A stretch of DNA of 64,000 nucleotides, taken from Massilia sp. 9096. GTDB lineage: Bacteria > Pseudomonadota > Gammaproteobacteria > Burkholderiales > Burkholderiaceae_D. Shown here piece by piece: positions 52,660-62,900 of the stretch; the stretch's first letter is position 1, and each line of letters begins with the position of its first letter. The notes under the pieces are model-generated. The model ran no database searches. It worked only from the letters and a program-made list of their open reading frames with translations, and was not told the DNA's origin. Where the stretch lies: positions 1,116,001 through 1,180,000 of the forward strand of contig NZ_JQNN01000001.1 of NCBI RefSeq assembly GCF_000745265.1, given 5' to 3'. Both the position numbers and the translations under genes were made by a program.

Positions 52660-53340
52660 TTATTTCGGCTTTTGCACCTTCGCAACCAGCGCGTCCACCA
52701 CCTGGAGGGTCTGCTGGAACAACTGCCGCTCGTCCTGTGCGTGGGTCGTCTCGGCCACCTGGGCCGGCGAGACCACGTATTTGCCGTCGACAACGAGGGT
52801 CGGCACGGTGTTGATCTTGTAGTTGTTGAACACGATGCCGGGCTCGCGGCTCAGCGCCGTCTTGACCCCGAACGAGTTCCAGGTATCCATGAACTTGGCC
52901 TTGTCGATGCCCGGCAGCTGGGTGCCCAGGTCGAGCACCTCCTGCTCGCTCAGCGTCTCGGAGCGCTTGCGCTGGACGATCTGGCCAACGCTGTCCATGA
53001 TCCTGGCCTGGTACGCTTCGTTCTTGCCCATCGCCTGCAGCGTCAGGAACAGATGCGATTCCGGATCGTTGGCGCCCTGGTAGGGCATGTGGATGCGCTT
53101 GAAGACGATGTTGTTGCCCTGCTTTTGCACCCACTGCTCGAGGATCGGTTCCAGCGCATGGCAGTGCGGGCAGTGGTACATGAAGAACTCGGTGACCTCG
53201 ACCTTCTTGCCGACGGTCCGGCTTGGCTGCGGACTCGAGAGCACGGTGTACTCGGCGCCAAGCTTGGGGTCGGTCGGCGACGCGAACGCGGTGCTGACGA
53301 TCAGGCTGGCAGCGGCAAGGGCGAAACGCAAGACAGGCAT
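52660..53340 (-). CDS. dsbA: thiol:disulfide interchange protein DsbA
   Basis: DsbA forms disulfide bonds in periplasmic proteins. The 226-residue product has a signal peptide (MPVLRFALAAASLIVSTAFA), the active site CPHC (C57, C60) in FFMYHCPHCHALEP, and the cis-proline in TVPTLVV. The ATG at 53340 is chosen over an upstream GTG at 53376, which adds a leader that would mask the signal peptide. Length is normal. It converges with the NTF2-like gene. Confidence 0.95.
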   Translation of the reverse strand: MPVLRFALAAASLIVSTAFASPTDPKLGAEYTVLSSPQPSRTVGKKVEVTEFFMYHCPHCHALEPILEQWVQKQGNNIVFKRIHMPYQGANDPESHLFLTLQAMGKNEAYQARIMDSVGQIVQRKRSETLSEQEVLDLGTQLPGIDKAKFMDTWNSFGVKTALSREPGIVFNNYKINTVPTLVVDGKYVVSPAQVAETTHAQDERQLFQQTLQVVDALVAKVQKPK

Positions 53341-53455
53341 AAGGTTCCTTATTGAAAGAATCAGGCGGACGACCACGAGATTATCACTCGGTGCGGTATG
53401 GAACGCGAACCTGCGCCCGCTTTAAGTCTTGTTTAAGTGTAATTGCCAGCGGCGT

Positions 53456-53854
53456 TCAATCCCTGACCTTGCCGCGCAGCGCCTTGACCTGCCCGCTGCG
53501 CGCCTTGGACTCGAGCCGGCGGCGCTGCGAGCCGCGCGTCGGGCGCGTTGCGCGGCGCACCGCCTGCACCACGCTGGCCCCATCGACCAGTTCCTGCAGT
53601 CGGCGCAGCGCATCTTCCTTGTTCGCTTCCAGGCTGCGCGACTGCTGCGCCTTGAGAACGATCACGCCGTCCTCGGTGATGCGGCTGTCGTGCAGTGACA
53701 GCAGCCGCTCCTTGATCCAGGCCGGCAGCGACGAAGCCTTGACGTCGAAGCGCGCATGCACGGCGTTCGACACCTTGTTGACGTTCTGCCCGCCCGGCCC
53801 CTGGGCGCGGATCTGGGTGAACTCGACCTCGCGCGGATCGATGGCGATGGACAT
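53456..53854 (-). CDS. arfB: alternative ribosome-rescue factor ArfB (YaeJ)
   Basis: ArfB hydrolyses peptidyl-tRNA on ribosomes stalled without a stop codon. The 132-residue product has the GGQ motif at 21-23 (RAQGPGGQNVNKVSNAVHARFD) and the long basic C-terminal tail (RRATRPTRGSQRRRLESKARSGQVKALRGK) that reads the empty mRNA channel. Length is typical (E. coli 140). It lies 15 bases downstream of recJ on the same strand. Confidence 0.95.
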   Translation of the reverse strand: MSIAIDPREVEFTQIRAQGPGGQNVNKVSNAVHARFDVKASSLPAWIKERLLSLHDSRITEDGVIVLKAQQSRSLEANKEDALRRLQELVDGASVVQAVRRATRPTRGSQRRRLESKARSGQVKALRGKVRD

Positions 53855-53869
53855 GGCGCTACCGATGCC

Positions 53870-55567
53870 TCAGGCCGGCTCGGCGTGCTCGACCAGCAGC
53901 TGCACCTTGGTCACGCCGTTGTACTCGTTGGCGTCCAGGCGGAACGCCACGCGCGCCTTGTCGCCGAGGGCGTCGGTGTGGCCGAACCAGATCGCATCGT
54001 AACGCCGGCCGTTACGCTCGAGCAGCAGCTTGAGGTGCTTGTCCTTCAGGATGCGCTGGCTGACCACGCGGAACTCGTCGACGAACACCGGCGGCGCGAA
54101 GCCCTGGCCCCAGACCTGGCCGTCGACCAGCTCGATGAACTGGGTGCTGTAGAAGTCGTCCTCGAGCGGGCCGTCGGTCTCGACCACGCGTTCGAGCTGG
54201 GCTTCGTCGAGCCAGGCGCGTCCGACCGTCTCGAAGGCTTCGGCAAAGGTGTCGAAGTGCTCGCCGCGGATGGTCAGGCCGGCCGCCATCGCGTGGCCGC
54301 CGAACTTGTCGATCAGGCCCGGCACTCTTTTCGAGACCAGGTCGAGCGCGTCGCGCAAGTGGAAACCGGGAATCGAGCGGCCCGAGCCCTTGATCCAGCC
54401 GTCGCCGGCCGGCGCGAAGGTGATGGTCGGGCGGTAGAATTTTTCCTTCAGGCGCGAGGCGACGATGCCGATCACGCCCTGGTGCCAGCCGTCGTCGAAC
54501 ACGGCGATGGTGTTGGCGTGGGCCGGCTGGAAGTCGTCCAGGTGGAGCAGGGCGGTGCCCTGCATCTCGGCCTCGATCTCGCGCCGTTTGAGGTTGATCT
54601 CGTTGAGCTGCTGCGCGATGGCCCAGGCGCGCCCCTCGTCGTCGGTCGTCAAGCACTCGATCCCGAGCGACATGTCTTCCAGGCGGCCGGCGGCGTTCAG
54701 GCGCGGCCCGAGCGCGAAGCCGAGGTCGAACGGCGAGGCGTTGCGGGCGTCGCGCCCGGCCACGCGGAACAGCGCCGCCACACCCGCGTGCATGCGCCCC
54801 GCGCGCATGCGCTTGATGCCTTGCGCAACCAGGATGCGGTTGTTGGTGTCGAGCTTGACGACGTCGGCGACCGTCCCCAGCGCGACCAGGTCGAGCAGGT
54901 TGTCCAGCTTGGGCTGGGTCTGCGCGTCGAACACGCCGCGCCGGCGCAGCTCGGCGCGCAGCGCCAGCAGCACGTAGAACACCACGCCGACGCCGGCCAG
55001 GTGCTTGCTCGGGAAGCCGCATTCCGGCTGGTTCGGGTTGACGATCACGCGCGCGTCCGGCAGGGCGTCGCCCGGCAGGTGGTGGTCGGTGACGACCACG
55101 TCGATGCCGCGGCGCCTGGCTTCCTCGACGCCTTCGATGCTGGCGATGCCGTTGTCGACCGTGATGATGACGTCGGGCGCGTGCGTGCGCGCGGTCAGCT
55201 CGACGATCTCGGGCGTCAGGCCATAGCCGTACTCGAAACGGTTCGGCACGATGAAGTCGACCGCGGCGCCCATCGCGCGCAGGCCACGCAGCGCCACTGC
55301 GCAGGCGGTGGCGCCGTCGCAATCGTAGTCGGCGACGATGGTCATCTTCTTGCTAGACGCGATCGCGTCGGCCAGGTAGACGGCGGCGGCGTCGACGTGG
55401 CGCAGCGCGTTCGGTGGCACCAGCGCCTGCAGCTCGCTGGCGAGCTCGCGCGGGTCGGTCAGGCCGCGCGCGGCGAACACGCGCGCGAGCACGGGGTGGA
55501 TGCCGCCCTGGCGCAGCATTTCGGAATGGCGCACGGGACAGGGGCGGATGGCGATACGGGTCTTCAA
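53870..55567 (-). CDS. recJ: single-stranded-DNA-specific exonuclease RecJ
   Basis: RecJ is a 5'-3' exonuclease in recombination and mismatch repair. The 565-residue product has DHH motifs I (VADYDCDGATA: D80, D82, D84), II (VDNG, residues 138-140) and III (TDHHLPG: D161, H162, H163), the DHHA1-like part GGHAMAAGLTI and an OB fold near the C-terminus. The start is TTG at 55567, overlapping the upstream gene's stop (TTGA), so expression is coupled; no ATG exists near. arfB follows. Confidence 0.95.
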   Translation of the reverse strand: MKTRIAIRPCPVRHSEMLRQGGIHPVLARVFAARGLTDPRELASELQALVPPNALRHVDAAAVYLADAIASSKKMTIVADYDCDGATACAVALRGLRAMGAAVDFIVPNRFEYGYGLTPEIVELTARTHAPDVIITVDNGIASIEGVEEARRRGIDVVVTDHHLPGDALPDARVIVNPNQPECGFPSKHLAGVGVVFYVLLALRAELRRRGVFDAQTQPKLDNLLDLVALGTVADVVKLDTNNRILVAQGIKRMRAGRMHAGVAALFRVAGRDARNASPFDLGFALGPRLNAAGRLEDMSLGIECLTTDDEGRAWAIAQQLNEINLKRREIEAEMQGTALLHLDDFQPAHANTIAVFDDGWHQGVIGIVASRLKEKFYRPTITFAPAGDGWIKGSGRSIPGFHLRDALDLVSKRVPGLIDKFGGHAMAAGLTIRGEHFDTFAEAFETVGRAWLDEAQLERVVETDGPLEDDFYSTQFIELVDGQVWGQGFAPPVFVDEFRVVSQRILKDKHLKLLLERNGRRYDAIWFGHTDALGDKARVAFRLDANEYNGVTKVQLLVEHAEPA

Positions 55568-56637
55568 GTCAAAGCTTCCAGGCTCGGACGGCGCCAGAAC
55601 TTACGCTGGGCCATCGTGGTGGTGAGTAGGTCGAGGTGGCCGTCGCGGTGGCTCAGCACCAGGCGCAGGCGCTTGATGCGCCCGCGCGCGACTGCTTCGT
55701 GCAGCGGCGCGAACAGTCCCGCTTCCAGGCGCTCCATCTCGGCCAGCCAGCCGGCCCAATCGGCGGCGATGGCCGGCGCGGCGACGTTGCCGCAGGCGAT
55801 CAGCAGGTCCTCTTGTGCGCCGGCGGCTGCTGCGACCACGGCTTCCAGCGAACCGAGGCGCAGCGCGGGTTCGGCCAGCGCCGTCAGCCAGCCCGGCGCC
55901 TCGAACGCGGCGACGCGCGGCCGCGCGGCCGGCTTGCCGCTGGCCTGGGCAAGCAGGCGCTGGGTGTGTTCGGTGGCGATGCTGGCGCCGGCCCAGGGCC
56001 AGAAGCCGTTGACCGCCGCCTGGCCGCGGCGTTCGCGCGCGGCGTTGACCGGATGCGTATGCCAGGCCATCTGCACTTCGTTTTGCAGCTTGCGCAAGGC
56101 GCGCGCCGGCGCGCCGGACGGCATCCAGTCGGTCAGGTTCATGCCCACGGCGGCGTCCGGGCTGGCGGTATGCAGCTCGTCCCAATCGTCGGCGCCCAGG
56201 AACCAGGTGCCGGCGTCGCCATAGGCCAGGGCGTGGCCGGCGTAGTCGGCGGCCTCGCGCGCGGCGTCGAACAGGGCGCGCGCTTCGTCATCGCGCAGGT
56301 CGAGCTGGCGCACGTCGCCCAGCATCAGGTGGCTGTGCGCGATCTGGATGTGGGCCGGGTTGACCACGAACCAGGTGCCGGTGCCCGGGTCCAGGCCGAG
56401 GCCGCGCATCGCCGCCGCGCCGAACGCTGGCGCCAGGCCTTGCGCGAGCCCGAGCGCGCGTGCGATCCACAGCTCGTGCGGCAGCACGCGCGCCGCTCCT
56501 TCCAGCGGATGCCGGGCCGCGCCGGCGTGGCGCGACAGCAGCGCCGCCAGCGCCGGTGCGTCGAGGGCGCGGATCAGGTCGGAGGCGAATTCGGGGGCGG
56601 GAAGGGCGAACGGCAGGACGAGCGAAATGTGGGCCAT
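55564..56637 (-). CDS. phosphoglycerate-mutase-like protein (COG4255 type)
   Basis: The 357-residue product begins MAHISLVLPFALPAPEFASDL and carries FVVNPAHIQIAHSHLMLGDVRQLDLRDDEA, GMNLTDWMPSGAPARALRKLQNEVQMAWHTHPVNAARERRGQAAVNGFWPWAG. This matches a family of uncharacterised proteobacterial proteins annotated as phosphoglycerate mutase-like (COG4255); a catalytic role is not established. The ATG at 56637 starts the conserved part, with another ATG two codons earlier. Its stop overlaps the recJ TTG start. Confidence 0.82.
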   Translation of the reverse strand: MAHISLVLPFALPAPEFASDLIRALDAPALAALLSRHAGAARHPLEGAARVLPHELWIARALGLAQGLAPAFGAAAMRGLGLDPGTGTWFVVNPAHIQIAHSHLMLGDVRQLDLRDDEARALFDAAREAADYAGHALAYGDAGTWFLGADDWDELHTASPDAAVGMNLTDWMPSGAPARALRKLQNEVQMAWHTHPVNAARERRGQAAVNGFWPWAGASIATEHTQRLLAQASGKPAARPRVAAFEAPGWLTALAEPALRLGSLEAVVAAAAGAQEDLLIACGNVAAPAIAADWAGWLAEMERLEAGLFAPLHEAVARGRIKRLRLVLSHRDGHLDLLTTTMAQRKFWRRPSLEALT

Positions 56638-56898
56638 CCGCATATTGTAGGCCATGTCTGCCAGAAATGCGCGCCGTATGCGGGCATGGCCGGGCGCCGA
56701 ATGCCATGGGTCCTCCTGGACAAGGTGGGCCGGCCAAGCGACGGCCCGCTGGTACGATAGGCAGCGAGCGCTGAAGTTCCCCGGAAGTTCCCGGATGGCG
56801 GCGCGCACCTGCAGCCAATGGATTCCAATTGTGACAATCGCCACACGGATGAGTTTTGTATGGCAAACTGCGGGACCTAAGCATTGACCACGGAGCCC

Positions 56899-58164
56899 AT
56901 GAGCATCATCCAGAACCTGCCGTACGAATGGCTGGTCGGCCTGCGCTATACGCGAGCCGGCAAGCGCAGCAGCCGCAACAGCTTCATTTCCTTCATTTCG
57001 CTGATCTCGGTGTCCGGGATCGCGCTCGGCGTGGCGGCGCTGATCGTCGTGCTGTCGGTGATGAACGGCTTCCAGAAGGAAGTCACCGACCGCATGCTGT
57101 CGGTGCTGGCGCACATCGAAGTGTTCGATGCGCGCGGCAGCATGCCCGACTGGCGCCAGGAAGCCCAGGCGGCGTTCAGGAACCCGGCGGTGCGCGGCGC
57201 CGCGCCGTTCGTCGAGACCCAGGGCCTGCTGGTACGCGACGACACCATGAAGCCGGCCGTGATTCGCGGCATCCTGCCGTCCGAGGAACACAAGGTATCA
57301 AGCGTGGCCAAACAGGTGCGCCAGGGCAGCATCGAGAGCCTGCAGCCGGGCCGCTTCAACATCGTGATCGGCTACCAGCTGGCGCGCCTGCTCGGCGTGG
57401 GTATCGGCGACAAGGTCAACATGCTGCTGGCCCAGGGCCAGATGACGCCGGCCGGCATGGTGCCGCGTTCGCGCGTGTTCACGGTGTCGGGCATTTTTGA
57501 AGCCGGCCATTACGAATTCGACTCGGCCTTCGCCTTCATCGACATCGAGGACGCGCAGCGCATGATGCGCCAGGACGCGCCCTCGGGCCTGCGCCTGCGC
57601 ATCGCCGACATGAACGCGGCGCCGCAGGTGGCGCAGGAACTCAAGCGCAGCATGCCGGGCGACCTGAACATGCGCGACTGGTCCAAGCTCAACGCCAACT
57701 GGTTCGCCGCGGTGCAGACCGAAAAGCGCATGATGTTCATCATCCTGACCCTGATCGTCGCGGTGGCCGCCTTCAACCTGGTTTCGACGCTGGTCATGAC
57801 CGTGACCGACAAGCAGGCCGACATCGCCATCCTGCGCACGCTGGGCGCGTCGCCCGGCTCGATCATGAAGGTCTTCATGATCCAGGGCGCCCTGGTCGGC
57901 ATCATGGGAACGATCGCCGGCGTGCTGCTGGGCGTGATCGTGGCGCTCAACATCGACGTCATCGTCCCTTTCCTCGAACGCCTGCTGCACGTGCAGTTCA
58001 TGTCCAAGGACATCTACGCGATCAGCGAGATCCCGTCCGACCTGCGCTGGCCGGACGTGGCCAAGATCGGCGTCGTCTCGATCCTGATGGCCTTCGTGGC
58101 GACGATCTACCCCAGCCGCGCGGCCGCGCGCGTGAAACCTGCCGAGGCCTTGCGCTATGAATGA
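56899..58164 (+). CDS. lolC: LolC/LolE-family lipoprotein-releasing permease
   Basis: This is the membrane component of the LolCDE complex that extracts lipoproteins from the inner membrane for LolA. The 421-residue product has one N-terminal membrane helix (about residues 28-50, [31 protein letters not shown]), a large periplasmic MacB-like domain (about 55-270), three further helices and [23 protein letters not shown] at the C-terminus. Only one permease gene is seen, so it may work as a LolF-like homodimer in place of a LolC/E pair. GGAG precedes the ATG. lolD overlaps by eight bases. Confidence 0.93.
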   Translation: MSIIQNLPYEWLVGLRYTRAGKRSSRNSFISFISLISVSGIALGVAALIVVLSVMNGFQKEVTDRMLSVLAHIEVFDARGSMPDWRQEAQAAFRNPAVRGAAPFVETQGLLVRDDTMKPAVIRGILPSEEHKVSSVAKQVRQGSIESLQPGRFNIVIGYQLARLLGVGIGDKVNMLLAQGQMTPAGMVPRSRVFTVSGIFEAGHYEFDSAFAFIDIEDAQRMMRQDAPSGLRLRIADMNAAPQVAQELKRSMPGDLNMRDWSKLNANWFAAVQTEKRMMFIILTLIVAVAAFNLVSTLVMTVTDKQADIAILRTLGASPGSIMKVFMIQGALVGIMGTIAGVLLGVIVALNIDVIVPFLERLLHVQFMSKDIYAISEIPSDLRWPDVAKIGVVSILMAFVATIYPSRAAARVKPAEALRYE

Positions 58165-58900
58165 CATGATCCAGACCACCTCCGACTCATCTATTGACAA
58201 CGCCGCCGCCGGCGCGCCGGTGCTGGCCTGCCGCGGCGTGGCCAAGACTTTCCGCCAGGGCGAGTATGCGGTGCAGGTGCTCGAGCACATCGACTTTTCG
58301 ATCGGGCGCGGCGAGCGTGTCGCCATCATCGGCGCCTCGGGTTCGGGCAAGTCCACGCTGCTGCACATCCTTGGCGGCCTCGACACCCCGAGCAGCGGCG
58401 TGGTGCAGCTCAAGGGCGAGGACTTCGCCACCCTGTCCGAATCGCGCCGCGGCGAACTGCGCAATGCGGCGCTCGGCTTCGTCTACCAGTTCCACCATCT
58501 GCTGCCGGAATTCTCGGCGATCGACAACGTCGCCATGCCGCTCCTGATCCGGCGCCTGCCGCGCGCCCAGGCGGTCGAGCAGGCGCAGGCGATGCTGGCG
58601 CGCGTCGGCCTGGCCAAGCGCGCGATCCACCGCCCGGGCGAACTGTCCGGCGGCGAACGCCAGCGCGTGGCCCTGGCGCGCGCGCTGGTCACGGGTCCCG
58701 CCTGCGTGCTGGCCGACGAGCCGACCGGCAACCTCGACCACAGCACCGCGCAAGGCATCTTCGACCTGATGCTGGAACTGTCGCGTACGCTCGGCACCGC
58801 CTTCGTGATCGTCACCCACGATCCGGAACTGGCGCGCCGCTGCGACCGCGTGCTGCGCCTGACCGAACACGGGTTGCAGGATATGACGGGTCAAGCGTAA
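58157..58900 (+). CDS. lolD: lipoprotein-releasing ABC ATPase LolD
   Basis: LolD powers lipoprotein release. The 247-residue product has Walker [12 protein letters not shown] (59-69), the Q-loop [23 protein letters not shown] typical of LolD/MacB-type ATPases, signature [15 protein letters not shown] (163-177), Walker [12 protein letters not shown] (184-194) and the H-loop [11 protein letters not shown]. Its start overlaps the lolC stop by eight bases, so translation is coupled. tatD starts 16 bases on. Confidence 0.96.
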   Translation: MNDMIQTTSDSSIDNAAAGAPVLACRGVAKTFRQGEYAVQVLEHIDFSIGRGERVAIIGASGSGKSTLLHILGGLDTPSSGVVQLKGEDFATLSESRRGELRNAALGFVYQFHHLLPEFSAIDNVAMPLLIRRLPRAQAVEQAQAMLARVGLAKRAIHRPGELSGGERQRVALARALVTGPACVLADEPTGNLDHSTAQGIFDLMLELSRTLGTAFVIVTHDPELARRCDRVLRLTEHGLQDMTGQA

Positions 58901-58916
58901 GCGAGCGGCCTACGCG

Positions 58917-59720
58917 ATGTGGATCGATACCCACTGCCACCTCGACGCCCATGAATTCGGCGCGGATTCGCTCGCCATCGCGCGCAGCGCCGCCGGCCTG
59001 GGCGTCGGCATGATCGTGATCCCGGCGGTCGAGCGCGGCAACTTCGAGCTCGTCAAGCAGTTGGCCGCCGGCACCCCCAACGTCAGTTATGCGCTCGGGA
59101 TCCACCCGATCTTCGTGCCCCAGGCGCAGGACGAAGACCTGCTCCTGTTGCGCCGGACGGTCGAAGCGGCGATGGCGGATCCGCGCTTCGTCGGCATCGG
59201 CGAGATCGGCCTGGACTTCTTCATTCCGATGCTGCGCGAGCCGGCCATGGTGGACAAACAGGAACGCTTCCTGCGCGAGCAGCTGCGCATCGCGCGCGAT
59301 TTTGAACTGCCGGTGCTGACCCACGTGCGCCGTTCGCAGGACCAGGTGCTCAAGCATATCCGCCAGGTGCGCCCGAACGGGGGCATCGCGCACGCGTTCA
59401 ACGGCAGCTTCCAGCAGGCGCAGGCCTTCATCGACCTGGGTTTCCATCTCGGCTTCGGCGGCGCCATGACCTTTACCCGTGCGCTGCAGATCCGGCGCCT
59501 GGCGACCCAGCTGCCCCTGGATTCCATCGTGCTCGAGACCGACGCCCCCGACATCGCCCCGAGCTGGGTGCACCCGGGCCGCAACAGTCCCGAGCAGCTG
59601 CCCGCCATCGGCCAGGCACTGGCGGAGTTGCGCGGGCTCGAGCTCGCTACGGTGCGCGCGGCTTCGCAGCGCAATGCGGTCGCCGCCATCCCGCGCCTGG
59701 GCGCCCTGGTCGGCGCCTGA
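58917..59720 (+). CDS. TatD-family metal-dependent hydrolase (YjjV-like)
   Basis: The 267-residue TIM-barrel hydrolase starts MWIDTHCHLDAHEF with metal ligands H6 and H8 and has GIGEIGLDFF, LPVLTHVRRSQDQ, GIAHAFNGSFQQA and VLETDAPDIAP with catalytic Asp. TatD proteins are 3'-5' nucleases or DNase-like enzymes; the YjjV-like branch has no settled role. It lies directly after lolD and probably shares its transcript. No tatABC genes are nearby, which is usual. Confidence 0.93.
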   Translation: MWIDTHCHLDAHEFGADSLAIARSAAGLGVGMIVIPAVERGNFELVKQLAAGTPNVSYALGIHPIFVPQAQDEDLLLLRRTVEAAMADPRFVGIGEIGLDFFIPMLREPAMVDKQERFLREQLRIARDFELPVLTHVRRSQDQVLKHIRQVRPNGGIAHAFNGSFQQAQAFIDLGFHLGFGGAMTFTRALQIRRLATQLPLDSIVLETDAPDIAPSWVHPGRNSPEQLPAIGQALAELRGLELATVRAASQRNAVAAIPRLGALVGA

Positions 59721-60027
59721 TCTTTCTCCGGCACGCGCGCGCATGATGCGCGGATGATGCACGCATGATGCATATCTGCGACGCATGCGTCGCGTACGTG
59801 CTTCTCTTCACGCGTAGGCATGCGAACGCTGGACGACCATCCGGCACGCGCACGGTTCCCCCACGCTGCGCCGGTCCACCTTGCGCACCTCGCAGGCGCG
59901 CTGCGTGCGACCTGCCGATCCATCCGCGCTCGTTCGGAAACGCCATGACCCACGTTAATCCCACGCTGGATGAAGCGTGAAAAAATGTTTCCTCCTGCCG
60001 CACTGCGGTAACGACAAGGGAGGGAAT
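59721..60027. other. 307-base non-coding spacer between tatD and vgrG with repeats
   Basis: No gene is supported here. The part next to tatD has three copies of ATGATGC (59741-59747, 59752-59758, 59765-59771) within 31 bases and a perfect 16-base palindrome, GCGACGCATGCGTCGC, at 59778-59793. The rest is GC-rich without clear promoter hexamers. The last bases contain GGGAGGG, the vgrG ribosome-binding site. Confidence 0.55.
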
Positions 60028-62856
60028 GTGGAGAGCGCGAGCGAGTTCCTCAGGGTCCTGCAGCACGAGAAGTCCCTCAGCACGGCCCACCGGCCATTGC
60101 GCCTGCGCCTGGCCCAGGCCGGCGAAGCGCGCGCCCAGGCGCTGATCGATGCGCTGCTGCCGCAGCGCGTGGTCGGCAGCGAGAGCGTGTGCGGTGGCGT
60201 CGAGTACCGCATCGCCTGCCTGGCCGGCTCGCCCGCGCTCGCGCTCAAGGCATTGATCGCGCTGCCGGCGGAACTGCAGTTCGTGACGGACCGCGGCCAG
60301 CTGCGCAGCGTATGCGGCATCGTCGCCGAGGCGCGCGCCGGCGACGCCGACGGTGGCCTAGCCGCCTACGAACTGGTGCTGCGCGACGTGTTCGCGATCA
60401 TGGAAAAGCGCACCAACAGCCGCATCTTCCGCTACCTGAACGAACTCGAGATCGTGCAGACGCTGTGCGACGAATGGCGCCATGCGAACACGGTGCTGGC
60501 CAGCGCCTTCGAGCTCGAACTCGACCTGGCGTTCGACATGCGCCGGTTTCCCGCGCGCGAACAGACCATGCAGTACAATGAATCGGATGCCGCCTTCATC
60601 CGGCGCCTGCTCAAGCGGCGCGGGATCGCGTGGGTGTTCCGGTCCGGACGCAGCAGCGCCAGCGCGGTCGATCCGCTGCACGACCGCACGCCGGCGCACA
60701 CGCTGGTGCTGTTCGACGACCCCAACAAGCTGCCGCGCAACGCCGCCGGCAGCGTGCGCTACCACCTCGACCCCGTCGCCGACGGGCGCGACACGATCCA
60801 GTCGTGGAGCGCCGCGCGCCGCCTGCAGCCGGGCGTCGCCACGCGCCACAGCTGGGACTACAAGAACCCGGCCGGACCGCAGTTCATGACCGTCAGCAGC
60901 CGCGGCACGGTCGACCAGGGCCCGAGCGGCAACCCGCTCGCCGCCACCCTCGACGATTACCTGGTCGAGCTGCCGCACGCCGGCAACGACGTCGAAGACC
61001 ACTGGCGCCTGGGCCAGGTGCGCATGAGCCGCCACGTGTTCGAATCGAAGTGCTTCCATGGCGAAGCCAGCGTGCGCGACTTCTGCGCCGGCGAGTACTT
61101 CACGCTCGAGGCCCATCCCGAAATCGACACCCATCCGGCACCCGAGCGCGACTTCGTCATCACCGAGCTGCACGTCGTGGCCGACAACAACCTGCCGCGC
61201 GAGCTCGACCGGCAGGCCAGCCGCCTGATGCCGGCCGGCGCGCCGCCCGGGATGCAGGCGCCGCTCGAGCGCCCGCACGCGGGCGATGCGCATGCGCGCG
61301 TGCGAGTGAGCTTTACCGCGGTCCGGCGCGGCATCCCGATCGTGCCGGCCTACGATCCGCGCATCGACCTGCCGCATCCCGAGCTGCAAAGCGCGCTGGT
61401 GGTCGGCCCGAGCGGCGAGGACGTGCATTGCGACGCGCTCGGACGCGTCAAGATCCGCTTTCCCGGCATGCGCGCGGCCGACCATCGCCATGCGCATGGC
61501 GCCGGGGCCTCCGATTCGCCGGCCGACTCGGCCTGGGTGCGGGTCGCCTCCAACTGGGCCGGCAACGGCAACGGCAGCCAGCAGCAGTCGGGCTTTCTCG
61601 GCCTGCCGCGCGTCGGCAGCGAGGTACTGGTCGCCTTCCTCGGCGGCGATCCGGACCGGCCCATCGTGCTGGCCCAGCTGTACAACGGGCGCGGCAAGCC
61701 GCCGGCCTTCAGCGGCGTCGGCGATTTGCCGGGCAACCGCTACCTGTCCGGCACCCGCTCTCGCGAAGTCAAAGGCATGCGCAGCAACCAGCTGCGCTTC
61801 GACGACACCACGGGCCAGATCAGCGCCCAGGTCGCAAGCGACCATGGCGCGTCCGAGCTGAACCTGGGCTGGCTGGCGCGCCCGCGCGAGAACGGCAGCG
61901 CCACGCCGCGCGGCGAGGGCGCCGAACTGCGCAGCGAACTATCGGTTGCGCTGCGCGGCGCCCAGGGCGTGTTGATCAGCGCCGAACCGGGCCGCGGCGC
62001 CGACGTCGCCCAGCTCGAGCGCGGCGGCTTGCTCGGCCTGGCCCAGGTCATGCAGGGCGTGCTCGACGAGGTCGGCCGCCTGGCCGCCGTGCACACCGAG
62101 GACGAACCCGCCAAGCAGCGCCTGGCGGCCCTGGCCGACAAGCTCAGGCACTGGCACGACGGCAGCAACGTCGGCCAGGCCAGGCCGGGCGGCGAGGGCG
62201 GCGCGCCGATCGTCGCCGCCAGCGCACCGGCCGGCATGATCCTGGCCAGCGACGACAATCTGGCGCTGGGCGCGGCCACCAAGATCGACGTGGTCAGCGC
62301 GGGCGACGCCGAGGTCTCGACCGGCCGCAACCTGTTCCTGCGCGCCGCACGCGCGGTCAGCATGTTCGCGCATCAACTGGGCCTGAAGCTGGTGGCGGGG
62401 CGCGGCGACATCATCGTGCAGACCCACCTGGGCAATATCCAGATCAAGTCGGCCGGTCGCATCAGCCTGGTCGCTGCCGAGCGCATCGAACTCGAAGCGC
62501 CGGCCGTCAAGATCATCGCGCCGGGCGCCGCGAGCGACTGGGCCGACGGCATGATCACGCACCAGAGCAGCGGGCGCCAGGTGCAGAAGGCGTCCGAGCA
62601 CATCCACATCGCACCGGGCGGCGCGACGCCGGAGGGCTTGAATCTGCCGACCTCGCATTTGCATACCGACGAATATGCGGTGCTGCGCCACAAGCAGACC
62701 TTCGCGCCGGTGCGCAACCAGCGCTACAAGGTCAAGCTCGCCAACGGCAAGATCGTCACCGGCCGCACCGACGAGCAAGGCCGGACGTCGCTGCTGATCG
62801 GCGAGATCATCGGCGACGTCGAAGTCACCTACCTGCCCGACGAACCTGCCCGCTGA
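60028..62856 (+). CDS. vgrG: type VI secretion spike protein VgrG (TssI)
   Basis: VgrG trimers form the puncturing tip of the type VI secretion system. The GTG at 60028 is chosen because GGGAGGG lies six bases upstream; a GTG at 59977 has no such site. The 942-residue product has the gp27-like part (residues about 10-370, with YNESDAAFIRRLLKRRGIAWVF), a gp5/OB segment (VHCDALGRVKIRFPG, WVRVASNWAGNGNGSQQQSGFLGLPRVGSEVLVAFLGGDPDRPIVLAQLYNGRG), a DUF2345 region (DNLALGAATKIDVVSAGDAEVSTGRNLFLRAARAV, IQIKSAGRISLVAAERIEL) and a short extra tail (RNQRYKVKLANGKIVTGRTDEQGRTSLL, about 890-930). That tail resembles the transthyretin-like extension that carries a lipase effector in E. coli VgrG1. A lipase-like gene follows 44 bases on. 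Confidence 0.95.
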   Translation: MESASEFLRVLQHEKSLSTAHRPLRLRLAQAGEARAQALIDALLPQRVVGSESVCGGVEYRIACLAGSPALALKALIALPAELQFVTDRGQLRSVCGIVAEARAGDADGGLAAYELVLRDVFAIMEKRTNSRIFRYLNELEIVQTLCDEWRHANTVLASAFELELDLAFDMRRFPAREQTMQYNESDAAFIRRLLKRRGIAWVFRSGRSSASAVDPLHDRTPAHTLVLFDDPNKLPRNAAGSVRYHLDPVADGRDTIQSWSAARRLQPGVATRHSWDYKNPAGPQFMTVSSRGTVDQGPSGNPLAATLDDYLVELPHAGNDVEDHWRLGQVRMSRHVFESKCFHGEASVRDFCAGEYFTLEAHPEIDTHPAPERDFVITELHVVADNNLPRELDRQASRLMPAGAPPGMQAPLERPHAGDAHARVRVSFTAVRRGIPIVPAYDPRIDLPHPELQSALVVGPSGEDVHCDALGRVKIRFPGMRAADHRHAHGAGASDSPADSAWVRVASNWAGNGNGSQQQSGFLGLPRVGSEVLVAFLGGDPDRPIVLAQLYNGRGKPPAFSGVGDLPGNRYLSGTRSREVKGMRSNQLRFDDTTGQISAQVASDHGASELNLGWLARPRENGSATPRGEGAELRSELSVALRGAQGVLISAEPGRGADVAQLERGGLLGLAQVMQGVLDEVGRLAAVHTEDEPAKQRLAALADKLRHWHDGSNVGQARPGGEGGAPIVAASAPAGMILASDDNLALGAATKIDVVSAGDAEVSTGRNLFLRAARAVSMFAHQLGLKLVAGRGDIIVQTHLGNIQIKSAGRISLVAAERIELEAPAVKIIAPGAASDWADGMITHQSSGRQVQKASEHIHIAPGGATPEGLNLPTSHLHTDEYAVLRHKQTFAPVRNQRYKVKLANGKIVTGRTDEQGRTSLLIGEIIGDVEVTYLPDEPAR

Positions 62857-62900
62857 GCGGGGCCGCATCGATCACGACCGATCACAATAACGGAACACGC

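Noticed and set aside
59977..60027. Extended vgrG start at GTG 59977
   Set aside because: No ribosome-binding site there, while GGGAGGG lies immediately before the GTG at 60028; the extra 17 residues are not VgrG-like.
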